The notes under the pieces are model-generated. The model was not told the DNA's origin, did not search any database, and was given only the letters and a program-made list of their open reading frames with translations. Position numbers and translations under genes: made by a program. Of a stretch of DNA of 64,000 bases, positions 26,670-38,240 are shown one piece after another. The stretch is from Isoetes taiwanensis (taxonomy: Eukaryota; Streptophyta; Lycopodiopsida; Isoetales; Isoetaceae), in assembly GCA_021234155.1 (NCBI GenBank), contig JAJEKV010000840.1:16578-80577 (forward strand), in the 5' to 3' direction. The number at the start of each line of letters is the position of its first letter. Position 1 is the first letter of the stretch.

Positions 26670-27709
26670 TAAAATCCCAAAAAAATTTACGACGGCAGCT
26701 ATTCATAATAACCCAAATTTAGTCTATGGCCATCGCTCAGAATATCTTTGGCGCTCATTTCTGCTCGTGGATATGGCGGTCGGTGGGGGGGCCATCGTGG
26801 CCTTCGTCATAGCCAGAAGTGTTGGATCTTCAAGCTGGGTTGCAGCGTACTCCAAAATCTCTGTCTCAGAATCCAGTTATTCCGTTCGTCTTTGGAGCTT
26901 ATTTCTGGCATTCAATCACTTGCTCTATTCTTCTTGAATCCCCACTTTTGTTTGATCATGCAATGCAGGAGTCAGCTATGGCGGCCGCAAAGATGCTCAA
27001 GATGTGCAGCTATTTCTTCGTATCTTGCTCCAGCTTGGAAATGGAGCATCTGGCGATGATTAAACTTGTATGGCATTGCAGATTCCATGTTATATTATAG
27101 CGTTAATAGTGGGCCAAACCAAAATGGGCCCAAAACGAGCTTTACAGCGGCACAAAATCGAGCAGCTCGCGCCCAGTCTGATTGCGGTGGTTACACATGG
27201 CGCAATCCTCTCTCGCCATAGCCTTTCCGGTGGAAGCTTTCTAATCATCCATCGCTTAGGTTTCTCCAGGAATTTCTCCTAAGAAAGATCATTTAGGCTT
27301 ACCTCGGAGTTTTGAGAGTCCTTGCTGTAAGTTCTAAGTACTTTGAACTTTGCACTTTTAATATGTCTAAGCTTCTTTGCCAATCGATTTTTGCGCCGCA
27401 TGGGGTCTTCCTCTTCCTTTTTGTTTGTTGTTATGTAGTGTCGATAGGGTTTGCTGGTTGAGTAAATTTGCCTCGCTCTGTTTGGCTTGAATTGGTAGAT
27501 TTAGCAGGGAAATATGCTTGGAGACATGTGATATATCGTGCCTTGAACGTTTAGCATCTTGAGTGTGAAGTACGCTAGAAGTTAGGAATGTTGTAAAGTA
27601 ATTCTGGTATAAAGGACAATTATGCAATTGATAATAAGAAGTTTGTGGTTCATTTTGCAGATTTGATGCCAGAGCGATCCATTGCTCCTAGATTCTAGTA
27701 TCAGTGAAG

Positions 27710-28403
27710 ATGCATCAGAATACGAAGTCCAATTCTGCATTTGTTGAAGGGGGAGAATATGTGCTGATACAAGCTGATAGCGATGGGAATTTGCCAGGAT
27801 GGCATCATAGTTTGATAGACCACTTCCTTGCTGTGGATGTGGCATTGGGTGGTTCTCGTGAGTGTTTAAAATTGTTTAAAGGCATAATACTGAGAAGAAT
27901 GCCCTGACTTAATGATAATATTTTCGTTTGCAGGTTTCTCTTAGGGTTTTTGCTACCATTTCTGTGGTACTATGAAACTTTCCTTTACTTCTTTTCTCAG
28001 TATCAAAAAGATCCACGAGAACGAGCTGGCTGTGCAGCATGTGCAATTGCAGTAAGCCTTTGTTTGCCTTTGTTTATCTCAAGTGTTATAGGAAGTACTT
28101 TCTTCTGCTTGCCTCTTGCATAATATAATAAACTAGTCAACCACATAGACTAGTTTAGTTTCTTTAGCATGTGAAGATTCACTTATTGAATCAGGAAGGC
28201 AAATGTGAAAGTACGCGAGGTAAGAATTATTGACTTTTCTTGATTGATGATATATTATCAATTCATTATAACTGCTTTCTTTGGCAACCAATTGTGGAAT
28301 TTATGCTTTAAGAAGCAAACAGACGTAAAGCATGTTTTGTTACTGGCAGGCTTTGGTATTCACACTTGGCATTCTGATTTTGGTGCTCGTGCTCTTAATA
28401 TGA
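27710..28403 (+). CDS. 60S ribosomal protein L18a-like (RPL18ae-family) small membrane protein, three exons, one frame break
   Basis: A small plant membrane protein of the L18a-like family; despite the name it is not a ribosomal subunit, and its role is poorly known. Exon 1 from the ATG at 27710 encodes an N-terminal region (EYVLIQADSDGNLPG). Near 27807-27820 the frame must shift by one to enter the conserved core RPLPCCGCGIGWFS. Donor at 27858 (TCTC before GTGAGT), exon 2 at 27934-28051 (FLLGFLLPFLWYY, then QKDPRERAGCAACAIA), exon 3 at 28350-28403 (ALVFTLGILILVLVLLI, stop). Joined exons 2 and 3 give two membrane spans around the family's DPRERAG loop. Splice sites are canonical and phases agree. 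The frame break means a recent pseudogene, a sequencing error, or an exon structure I have misread. A non-coding 5' exon may lie upstream (acceptor TTTGCAG near 27660). Confidence 0.75.
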
Positions 28404-30107
28404 AGCTGAAGGCCATCTGGCCATAACTCTCAAGTTGTGCACAGCTCATAGTCTTTTCATATTTGTTAAGACAACTGACACGGCCTTATTTCTGGTCTGG
28501 CCAGGCATTTACTCTTGCCATTGATGCCTTGGTTGCGCTTCTACTCTGAAGCTGAATGTATAGTGAAGAGGGTTGGGTATAAACCCAACTTGTTAATAGT
28601 TCTATGCTCTTATGGAGCACCTGTAAAATTGTAATTTGTCAAATATTTATGGTCAATCGGAATGGTATCTATGAATCACAGAAGAAGGAACTATGTGGTG
28701 GTGATGCTTCATTAAAATTCACGTAGTTTGACTGAATTAAAAGGGGATTGACAGCAGGCTTAAGAGTGAACTCGAACATCGTTGCTCACTGCCCTATGCG
28801 GAAAGAGGTTTCTACATGAGAAAAAACCAAGGCGGCTTTTGATGAATTTGAGAAGGCACTTCCTCTGGCTAGAAGGCTTAAAGATCCTATTGAAGAGAAA
28901 AAGTCAGTTTAGGTAATTCTCTTCTCTTTGTTGCATCTATTTGTAATCTTCATAATTCTAGCAGACATTATGATTAATCTCCTTTAGTCAAATGGTGCCT
29001 ATTCTTCTTAGGTATGTATTTGATTCAAGTGGTAAATCCAGTTCAAGTGGTAAATCAAGTGATTCAAAATGCAGTTCGCTAAAATGACAACACTTAACCA
29101 TATCTATTTCATGATCCTATTTGGGTTTTCCATGATGCTATTTGGGGTTTTTCTATTGTCAATGGCTTTTCAAAATGCAGTTCGCTAGAGTGACAACACT
29201 TAGTCATGTCTATTTCTTTCTAGGATAACCTAGAAATGTCCCATGTCTGAATCTTTAACCAGTGAATTACAGATGAAAACTAGTAAGCATGAACTGTTGA
29301 TCAAAACCAGATGGTTGCTCTATTTTGCTCAGGCCAATGCATAAATCCATTGTCAACCATTTTGGTTTTCTTGAAGGCCCCAGTCAGCTCCTATCCACCC
29401 ACCTGCTATCTACAATCTAAATAAACACAATAGGACCTGAATACCTACCTTTTTAAAATCTTTTTAAACATGCAATTGCAAGGTATTAAGCCAGATTAGA
29501 TTACTTTTGTTTGTATCCTATCTGCCTCTAGCCAGATTGGTTCAACAACAATGCAGTTTGCTTTGAATGCCAAATCTTGAGTTCTGATCCGGTGAGATTG
29601 TTAACACTGGGAATTAGACCGATTAAGGCTCTCTTTACAAAGTGAATTGAATAAAGATCTAAAAATGCTTTATTAATCTAACTCTTTAATTTAGAGGCTG
29701 TAAGCCTAACAATCATCCCATGCTCGAGTTTCTACCCTAAAAGATGAGAAAGATGTATTCAAGGTGAATAAGAAACCTTATAGAAGTCTGGATATAAGCT
29801 TGGAATATCTAGCATAGTATCTAGGAGAAAGTTATGGTAAACTGCAAGCTACTTAGTGATAAAAACAACCTTGCACTGAGTCTTTTTAGAATTTGGAGTG
29901 GCACCAACCAATGGAGAATTCGGACCAATGGGTGCCAAGGAATCGATACAAGGTTTAGCACTACGATTATCAATTTTGAACTTCAACGAATTAGGTGTCG
30001 TCCAAAATGGGGTTATGTGCATAGTAGTATGATATAATAATCACCACTTAACAAAGAGACGATTTGCTTCAAGAAATAGCTCACTTTGAAATTTTATAGA
30101 CATTTTG
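28404..30107. other. Intergenic, no recognisable gene
   Basis: Downstream region of the L18a-like gene. Near 28830-28915 the plus strand reads KTKAAFDEFEKALPLARRLKDPIEEKK before a stop; this resembles a real helical coding piece but I cannot name it. The remainder shows nothing. Confidence 0.4.
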
Positions 30108-30151
30108 TGGAAACCTCCCCTAGTTTCTTTGGAAAGTTGGGGAGGTTTCCA
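30108..30151. repeat. Foldback element, GGAAACCTCCCC type
   Basis: TGGAAACCTCCCCTAGTTTC pairs with GGAAAGTTGGGGAGGTTTCCA (44 bp in all). It is the single hairpin preceding the larger array at 30294-30535; the same hairpin-spacer-array layout is seen at 45.1-45.5 kb. Confidence 0.9.
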
Positions 30152-30293
30152 TAAAATATTTTAAAAAAAATAAAAAAAAAGTCATTAATGTTGGCAACCA
30201 CCGATGGATCGCATAGCATGACGAGGGACCCAGATGCGGGGGGCTAGTCTTGGTCTTCGTGCAAATTTAGAGACCTTTTCTTTTTTTTTTTTT

Positions 30294-30535
30294 TTGGAAA
30301 CTTCTCCCACCTTTCCATGGAAACCTCCCCACCTTTTCCGGGAAACCTCCCTCTTTCTTGGGAAACCTCCCCGTCATCCAAGAAAGGCGGGAGGTTTCCC
30401 TGGCGAGGGAGGGAAACCCTCTAAATTTTTCTAACTGGAGAAAGTTGGGGAGGTTTCGGTGGGAGGTTTCAGGAAAGGTGGGAGGTTTGGGGAAAGTTGG
30501 GGAGGTTTTCGGGGAAAGTTGGGAAGGTTTTCGGG
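30294..30535. repeat. Inverted array of GGAAACCTCCC / GGGAGGTTTCC units between T-runs
   Basis: The left half holds four GGAAACCTCCC-type units and the right half about five GGGAGGTTT-type units. The block can fold on itself at several registers. Runs of T bound both ends (about 30277-30295 and 30538-30552). Spacers inside units (TTTCCATGG, AGAAAGTTGGGG) are also self-complementary. Confidence 0.85.
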
Positions 30536-31224
30536 CTTTTTTTTTTTTTTTTGAAGAATATAAGTATACTAGAAAAAGTGCCCGTTCTTTGGGCTTTTCA
30601 TTGGGATTAAAGTCAAAAGTTAATGAAGATATGATTGAGAACGTCTTGGTGCCATGTGTAATACATATGATCTTTCATGATGTATAGTCGCATGCATAAC
30701 CTATAAGCGACTCATTGGCTACATGTGAAAGTGTTCCATCGACTCAACATCCATATTAAAGCACTGCGGCATGGCGTAGTTGCATATAATTGTATTTGAT
30801 GTAAGCTTCCTCAACAAAATGAACATGTCACTCTATCAAAAGCTTATATGCTAGCGTTGTTCCCCAGATGAATACGTAATACTTGCCACAAAATGATTCT
30901 CGACCACGAAATTGAAATTAGGCCCTTTTTCCATGACCACGGTGTCTTATTTTTTATTAGATTTGGTTGGTCCAAGTCAAAGCATTTAAGACATGGTTTT
31001 TCCACGGCAATTTTTACGACATGTGTAAAAGCTCTTAAAATTACAATGTTGCGATCTCATTTTCTTAGGGGATTTCCCCTAGCTCTAACAAAGTCTTTTT
31101 GTACAATGTGACCCTGAGCTTTACAAAATGCTCACATGTGTAGTCTTAGCTAAAGTAACAAAAGCCCAAAACACCTTTGGTTTCTTTTGTTGAAGCAACC
31201 CAAAGGCCAAACTATTACCTTCAT

Positions 31225-32055
31225 TTAATTATTGAAAGCTTGATGGTGAAATAACATCATCAATCTTCAAAATCTTCACAACTTGGCTTGCAAGCAATAT
31301 CTACTGCTTTTTACCAATTAAAGTTCCAAAAACATTTTTGTACCCTCGTATCATTTGTTCCAATATTGTTGCAATCTATGTTATGGGTTGTTTTCCTGAA
31401 CCAATAAAAACGCTTTGGTGAATATAATGAACTCACGGATATGTATCACTTATAAAGTACATTCTTTTACCTTCAATTGTTGAGCCTTTATAGCCGTCAA
31501 AGTGTCAATGGACTGCAAACCACTATTTTCGACCAACGCCATAGGAACCGCATCAGCATCCATAAATGCCCTCACATCATAATGTCAAAAAGATAGGTAT
31601 TAGATATCCATAGGTGCCTTGCATGATCAGAAACAAATCTACAATCTCACCAAATATATTTCAAAAAATCTACAATATCACCAGATCTATTTCAAAATGT
31701 ACTTATATGCAAATAATCTAATAAAATATCATATGATTACTCATAGAGATTGATGTTCTTTCAAACCCTTGTTTGCCATTGATTAAGTGTGCGCAAGAAT
31801 TGCCGAGATAGAATAACATAACCCAATATATGTGGGTATGATGAAGGCAATTAGAAACATGTGAGAATGTCAAAGGGGACACATGCATAATCTATACGTT
31901 GTTGCACATGTTGATATAACAAGAGCTCCAATAAAAAGATAGTAAACATACATGTTCAAGACCGGTAATCTTATGCACATAGCGGCTTCAATTGTTAATG
32001 AACATGCTATTTCTGCGCAACCACGTCCATATACAATTTCATTATGGTGCGATTC
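31225..32055 (-). pseudogene. T-complex chaperonin subunit epsilon (CCT5) gene fragment
   Basis: CCT5 is one of eight subunits of the cytosolic chaperonin that folds actin and tubulin. The minus strand encodes NEIVYGRGCAEIACSLTIEAA (about 32047-31985), then HKITGLEH ending at a GTATGT donor. After about 380 bp comes [19 protein letters not shown] and [16 protein letters not shown] (31575-31465). IDCNNIGTND, NVFGTLIGKK and LKIDDVIS follow across frame shifts (31385-31225). These are the conserved C-terminal blocks of CCT5 in the right order. An intron position is kept, so it is a genomic, not processed, copy. Frameshifts and a missing N-terminal half show it is not functional. It abuts the PPR relic at about 32050. 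Confidence 0.85.
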
Positions 32056-32439
32056 CATGAAAGCGCATTTTGGTCCGATATATCATTAAATGCATTATAT
32101 CACGGATTCTAGACATTCACACTTTCCATACATATTGACAAGTGCGGTTCCGACATCCACAATAGGTGATTTTCTACGGTTTTACATTTCTACCGCCATC
32201 TTTTGAAAGACTTTAAAGGGAATTACTTTCTTGCCCATGTTGCACATATGTTGCAAACATAGCATTCGCATGCATGCTTTCAAACATAACCACGCATCTT
32301 TCACACTTCCGCATTTCCCATACATGTTGATGAGTGCATTTTCCTCAAGAACATCGGTTTCAAGTTCGGTGTCAACATGCGTGTAAGTGCTTGCCTCTAA
32401 AAAGTTGATGTTGAAGGATGATTTCTGTATGAGTCTATT

Positions 32440-33072
32440 GTACAACACAAGTCGATTGGGAAGCATTGGCTCCTTGCATATAATCTGCTGCGGCCAGCCG
32501 CTAAAGACTTAGAATGATGGCTATTTATATGTAGAAGGAAGTCCTACATCATTGCGTTGCAAGTTTATCTTAAGAGCAAAATTACAAGCACATACGCCAT
32601 CTGGTGAATCTCTAGTTAGAACAAACTTTGCTTCATGGAAAAGCGTTATGCGGAATATATAAGATTCCAAAAGCGGCATGATAAAATTGATCAGCAAGCT
32701 TGTACCGGAAAGTACGCATGCTTTGTTTCAGTGTCGTAGCACTAAGATTATAGAAGCATAAGCACCAAGAAATCATCGGATAGATTTTTGATCCATCCAA
32801 CCATTAAGTCACCCATCTTCTGTCCCAACAACACCCTACAAATTTAAGCAAACAAATTGGAAGGCAAGAAACTACTTGTAATGTGGCAATCAATTGACAT
32901 TGAAGGGCGATTTTCTGCGAAGTGTTCATTTTCTGACATAAGTTAGTGGGAAGCATCGGTTCCTTGCATATAACTCTGACGACGGGTTGCAACACTTAGA
33001 ATGATGGCTATTATATGTAGAAGGAAGTTCTACATCATTGCATTGCAAGTTTATCATAAGAGCAAAAATCAT
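32440..33072. repeat. Direct duplication of about 130 bp inside the PPR relic
   Basis: TGGGAAGCAT(T/C)GG(C/T)TCCTTGC and CTTAGAATGATGGCTATT with their following bases occur at 32457-32590 and again at 32948-33072, about 490 bp apart. Confidence 0.8.
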
Positions 33073-33533
33073 CGGGCACAAAGCGATTCTGAAGCCTACA
33101 TCAAGCCCGGCCCGACAATCGCCCACAAAAATTTACGAGGAATCGGCGGGGCAATAATTTTTATTTCATATATTATTTACATTGCAATAGAATCAATGGG
33201 GTATCACCTGACTGACCACTCTACGCTTTGAGAACATATATATCATGCTTTGGACTCCAAATCTTTGTCCTACAAGGCTACATAAAAACCAAAGACTTGC
33301 AAAGTTGTAACTGCAAAGGCTTCTCTCATCAATCAAAACTTTCGAAAAACACAATGGAAATCAAATAAGCCATTTTCAAAAGCAAACCCATATCATTCTT
33401 TTGTGGAACCATTCTAGACGATTCCTCGAATGACATAAGGCAATGCATTTCACATATCCACAAAGTGCTACCGGGCCGACAATATCGGTGAATCTTATCT
33501 TGAATGATTTGCTCATGCATATGCCTACCTTGT

Positions 33534-34199
33534 TCTATAGCACCTATCGTCCACATGCCTTCTTGATGTTAAGAATTTTTCTCTCACGCCTTTAACTTCC
33601 GGATCCTCTAGAGTACAAACAAGCATTGAAGAAGTGGAATATGAAACTCGTTGATTTTGCTTCTTTCAAAGAAACACAACCTCAATATCGATATTTTGTA
33701 GAGTAATCTTTGGGAGAAACCACCGGACCTCTACCTTTCTTTGCCCCTCTATATACAGTCTCAACTATATTAATAAATTCTTGCTTGTCTTTCAACGCCC
33801 AATTAATTTTGTTGTTGTTTCGATTACCAAGATCAATCATGATATGTTTGTTCTGAAAAGAAAAAATATACTTGTACATGGATCATAAAGCTTCGTACAT
33901 TGTGTTGAAATCAGGCACCTCTGTACTATCCACCGGGTATATGGCGGCAAAATTCTTTATTGTCTCGCTGGCCGATGCCAACACCTCATCCATACGCAAA
34001 AATAAATGCAGTCTACCATTAAAGGCTGCACAACTCAACACCGAACTCCACTCATTCTGAGCAGTGATTTCAAGCGGTTGGCAGGCTGAATTTACATGAA
34101 GATAATGATAGGCTATGACATTATAAACCAATTAGATGGCGTCATGATGAAGCGTTCTCTATAGCACCTATCGTCCACATGCCTTCATGATGTTAAGAA
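33534..34199. repeat. 42-bp direct repeats flanking the DIM1 retrocopy (long target-site duplication)
   Basis: Copies at 33534-33575 and 34158-34199, TCTATAGCACCTATCGTCCA then CATGCCTTC(T/A)TGATGTTAAGAA, differ at one base. Both encode the same PPR residues (ACGTIGAIE on the minus strand), so the PPR sequence continues across the insert. Confidence 0.9.
33576..34157 (-). pseudogene. Processed pseudogene of DIM1/YLS8 (U5 snRNP 15-kDa thioredoxin-like protein 4A)
   Basis: The functional gene encodes a 142-residue spliceosomal thioredoxin-fold protein. The minus strand carries MDEVLASASETIKNFAAIYP, VDSTEVPDFNTMYE, NKHIMIDLG and NNNKINWALKDKQEF, ending GRGPVVSPKDYSTKYRY at 33682. All are close to the plant sequence. 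A degraded ATG region lies near 34122, so the copy spans nearly the full reading frame (about 441 bp) without introns, with a 3' trailer ending in a short A-run (GAGAGAAAAA). Frameshifts and stops at MYE(A)LYDP and in the first third inactivate it. It sits between two copies of a 42-bp direct repeat inside a PPR coding sequence, the mark of retroposition. Parent gene not in this window. Confidence 0.93.
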
Positions 34200-34460
34200 A
34201 TGTTACTTTGTTTGGGTTGATCCCTTGATGGAGCATGCCTCAAAACATCTTAAGGCATCGAGAACCTTCATCATCTTTGGGTATACCCCGCAATCATCAC
34301 ACTCCATATGACAACATTCCTTTTTGGTAAATTGTCAAAGATTTTGCATGCCTCCTCCAAGCTCATGCACTTGGCATATGTATCAATTAGAGTACTCCCA
34401 ATAATAATATCATTGAATCTTCTTTGGATTTGAAACATTTGTTCCCATAAAACCTATTGA

Positions 34461-35727
34461 AAACAAAGCGATTCTCTATCCATTTTTTACGTTCTTCACA
34501 AATTGCATTGCATGAGAGGGAAAAGAAAAAGTTGAATAAGGAACAACACATTTTTATCTAGTGCTTCACCCCAAGTAGCGGATACTTAATTCTCATCTAA
34601 TATAATCTAAAGGCGACATGGATTATTGATTTCAAGGAGATACGGTAAGCAAGCGGGCTAAAATCACCAGTTGTTTCGGCGACGGACATTCTAGTCGATT
34701 GTAAAAGAGCTTCACTTCACGGAGGTTCGAACCTCGGTAATTTGGAGATCAATACCATGTTCTTACGCCTCAACCTATGAGCAATGAATCCGGGCCAATG
34801 AATTCACAGCTACAAAGAAGACGGCCCAGTGGATGCATTTACCTGCTGGATCGAGGGAAAAAAAAAAATTCAACAAAGGGCAATGTAATTTCGTCGAGTT
34901 TCCTTTTATGCCACCTCGGAAAAATCATGCACAATACATGTGTTTTTTTTTTCTCTTGAAAGCGACAAAGGGATAAACAAAGGTAGAGAAATGATACGAT
35001 ATTTGCCTGCTTGTTGTTGCCAGTCCTACAAAGGAATAACCTCCATTGAGCGCCGGAGAGAAAACTCTGCGCAGAAAAAAGAAGGGTTTAAATGACAAAG
35101 CAAGTAAATGCCATTGAGTCTTCTATTTAAAGGTCGGATTTGCGAGCAAAGCCGACAACAACTCTCGATTATCAGGATCTTTCTCTTAGCCGGGATATAT
35201 GAAGAGCGCTTTGTAGATCTGCAAAAACATAACATACATCATAATATCATAGCCGTTATTTATGTGGAGGCGGATAAAAGATGTGGTAAATAAGCCGTAA
35301 AGGTAAATAAGGTAAATAAAGCGGACGGGTGAGATGTGCGGAAGAAAAACCTTTCTACTTTGGTTTCACAAGAAAAACCTTATACATCCCGCTGCGGATA
35401 AAGCTTTTCAACTCCGACTTACGTTTTGCATGCCTAAGAGACTCTTTGCCAAGCGATTATTCATTGCACACCTTTCTAAGAAAATACTCCGGTCGATTGT
35501 GCAAAATGGTTTGCGGTTGTTTCTTTTCTAAACTCGGTCGATTGTGCAAAATGGTTTGCGGTTGTTTCTCTTAGTCTCGCATGCATCGATCTAGCAAAAA
35601 AAAATGGCAAAATAATAACTAACTACTCAACGGCCCAGAATGAAAGTTGTGGGAAAAGAAATGGACGGCCGAGATGCTATGCACACACTACATTTTGCTT
35701 TTATTACTATATATAGATATTAAACCA
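34461..35727. other. Intergenic, no recognisable gene
   Basis: No gene recognised. GGAGGTTCGAACCTCGG near 34720-34740 matches a pol III B-box core, but I could not build a tRNA around it. A 35-bp phrase (ACTC(C)GGTCGATTGTGCAAAATGG...) is repeated at 35491-35520 and 35530-35565. Confidence 0.4.
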
Positions 35728-37875
35728 CTAGAATCGATCTAAGTGTGGTGCTAAGAAATGGCCCATCATGATCCACAATCTGTAGGAATGTTGACCAAAT
35801 TTCTCGCTTAGTTGTGCGGACAAGCTTGAGACTTGGTAAGCTCGCCACAACTTATGCCTCAAGATCGGAACCAACCAAAAAGGGCTAACACTGCATTCCG
35901 AAGACCTTCGCTCTCCGTCTTTCCAAATCAGCCACAAAATCCAAGCTCTGATAAATGAAACGCCAGCCGCGGCCTTTGCCCACCGCTAGGAAGGACTCCC
36001 AAGAGAATCTTCCGACCGCATAGTGAAGTCCAAAAGAGGCTCTCACCAGACCAAGCTGCCCTACCTCATGCATAGGACAAAGCAAAGGTCTCAATGGTCT
36101 CACGTCGCCTCCCACATAAAGGGCATGTTTACGCTACACGAGGCTTGAACACGTGGTTCGGACATTCACCCCGAGGCTACGATTGCAAGATCTGCCCAAA
36201 AGGGTTGCAATTTTAGGAGGAGGCAATGTATTCCACGTCCACTTCCATATGGCGGGCCATTTACTCCCTGGAAGCTTAAGCGACCACTTATCCGTGCTTA
36301 ACAACGGTCCTGGCGCTTAGGAGCCCATAAGCCGATGCTACAAGCGATATGCATCAAGTCCACTATCGACTTCCAAACGCTGTTGACTTGAGAAGACAAT
36401 CTGCAATGGAATAGCATTGGCAATTTGGCCCAAATCAGAGGTCCCCACCGGAAGGCCAAATCTCTCCTAAAAACTCCCACGGGGCCAGATGACCCTCCCA
36501 ATACACGACACGGAAGGATGTTACCCATGCGGCAATCCATCGGGCGTTGAGTACGGGGGTAGGAAGAGGCCAAGGGAGATGCAGAGTCCAAGGGTACCCA
36601 GAGAAAGGCTTATGGGCTACCATACACCTGCTAGGGTCCAATGAAAGAGAACCTTGACCACCTTCCGTGCCGAGGGAGACCCTTAAGAAAAAGGAAGCAT
36701 GAGGGAATGGGCTGCGAAATCCTCAAACAGAGCCCACGGCAGGCTGTGGAATAGTTGGCTTCCTAAACACAATAGAGTGACGGCGACCGTGCTAACAGAG
36801 CCAAACACTGGGATTGTTGCTCCTGCAACAACCGCGGATGAATTTCACACGAACCTTTAGGTGCAACGACACATCAAGCATACCCAAGCCCCGCCTATCT
36901 ATGGGACGCACACACTTCCACCATGCGACCTTCATCAGAGTCCCCTCCTCATTCCTCCCCAAACAAAATTGCGAATGGTGTCATCCAACTCTTTAACCAC
37001 ACTTTTCGGCGCTAGTATGGGAGGCTGCGTAAACATGGTACAGAAAGCACCGACTTGGCTATCGAGAATCCTACCAGCCCATGGTGAGTTTACTTCCCCT
37101 CCACCAATTCAAATGTCGCTAAGATTACAGAATGTCTCCTCCAAATTGCCCTAGCATTAATGTCAAAGCCAAATGGTATGCCTAACAGTTTGGCGGCCTG
37201 TTGTGTATGTTAGAGCCGGTGGAAACCGACTCAACCCGCTAGGAGGGAGGTTCCTCCACATCCACATGGCCGAGCACTTGACCCGGTTAAGCAAGCATCC
37301 CTAAAAGAAAAGGCATCCAAAATATTCTTGGTTGCACCGGAGATTGAACTCATCTGCATGAAGAAAGAGGAATGTATCATCCCTTAAATTGACCGCAAAA
37401 CCACAATTGCGACCACATTGTCGACCCAATTACACACGAAAAAGGCTGCGAGAGAGCTTACGCCACTATAGTGAGCAGGAAGGGGGGCCAACGGACATCC
37501 CTGCCTAATGCCTCGGGAGGAGAGAGAAGATTGAAGAGGTCTCACCCTCGACACCACCTTTGCCGCCCTAGCGGTGCGTGCGGCTTCATAACCGTTTTCG
37601 AAACTAGGCCCACTCCAAAGGCTGCATCATATCGCCAAGAACTGCCGGTGACCTGCCATAAACCTTGGCAAAATCCAGCTTAAGAAAACAAGGGGCTGCC
37701 CCATCCCTCGGAGCCCAATGCACTCCCTCAAAAGCAAAGAAGCTGTCATAAGCCTTGGCAAAATCCAAAGCTTAAGAAAAACAAGGGGCTGCCCCATCCC
37801 ACGAGGCCCAATGCACTCCCTCAAAACAAGGGGCTGCCCCATCCACGAGCCCAATGCACTCCCTCAAAAGCATCT
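35728..37875 (-). mobile_element. LINE (L1-like) ORF2 relic: reverse transcriptase and C-terminal region
   Basis: Read on the minus strand: FLKLDFAKVY (37690-37664, RT block with catalytic D), RGIRQGCPLAP (37516-37483), RDDTFLFLHADEFN (37386-37350, the (A)DDT catalytic block), IRNFVWGRNEEGT and VAWWKCVRP (near 36975-36880, the post-RT region), then a tail with the zf-RVT-like segment through about 35730. The order and motifs are those of plant L1-type LINEs. The frame is broken many times, and there are no N-terminal endonuclease and no 3' poly-A tail that I can place. The piece carrying FLKLDF is partly triplicated between 37627 and 37870 (repeats of GCCCAATGCACTCCCTCAAAA). A foldback array lies immediately beyond its upstream end. 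Confidence 0.85.
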
Positions 37876-37882
37876 GCGCCAT

Positions 37883-37976
37883 GAGGTTTCGGGGAAAGTT
37901 GGGGAGGTTTCCATGGAAAGTTGGGGAGGTTTCCATTGGAGCCCAATCCAAATCCAAGTAGAAAAAACCATCGATT
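37883..37976. repeat. GGGGAGGTTTCC foldback-family fragment with conserved flank
   Basis: Two GGAAAGTTGGGGAGGTTTCC units in one orientation, then CCATTGGAGCCCAATCCAAAT and ACCATCG. The same flank occurs after the 45.4-kb array (CCATGGGAGCCCAACCCAAAT...ACCATCG), so the family has a defined edge. Confidence 0.8.
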
Positions 37977-38240
37977 AGGACTAGTACCTAAATCTTTGCC
38001 CGGGTCCTAGGCCCCATAAAATTTGGGGTGGCCCTGCTAGACGAGGCAACGCACGAGCAATATAACTGTGAATCTGGGGTAGAGAAGGTTTGTTTCAATT
38101 GAAACTAAGAATTTCCGGTTGAGCTAGCGCATTGCAAAAAAATTCCCGGTAGATTTTTATGCACATTTGGATAAGGGTAATACAACTTTCTGATTGGGAA
38201 CAGAAAATATCAGACTATTGGAAAAAACATTAGGATATTT

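Larger units (their letters stand above)
32050..34460 (-). pseudogene. Pentatricopeptide repeat (PPR) protein relic
   Basis: PPR proteins of this type act in organelles on specific RNAs. Minus-strand pieces in order: STLIDTYAKCMSLEEACKIF, NVVIWSVMIAGYTQ, NPNKVTFLNIMKACGTIGAIE (34430-34160), then, after an insertion, KKACGTIGAIEQGRHMHEQII (33570-33490), later DVLEENALINMYGKCGSVKDAW (32360-32290) and DVGTALVNMYGKCE (32140-32085). These are 35-residue PPR motifs with the YAKCG and VSWN signatures. Many stops and frame shifts make it non-functional. A DIM1 retrocopy interrupts it. Its 3' end runs into the CCT5 fragment. A 130-bp piece is duplicated at about 32440-32590 and 32940-33072. Confidence 0.85.

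Noticed and set aside
26647-27282. Overlapping plus-strand frames upstream of the L18a-like gene as a separate protein
   Set aside because: Three frames are open at once with no family match; the region more likely holds the promoter and a non-coding 5' exon.
30294-30535. CRISPR-like repeat array
   Set aside because: Units are inverted and irregularly spaced, spacers are self-complementary, and the genome is a plant's. It is a foldback array.
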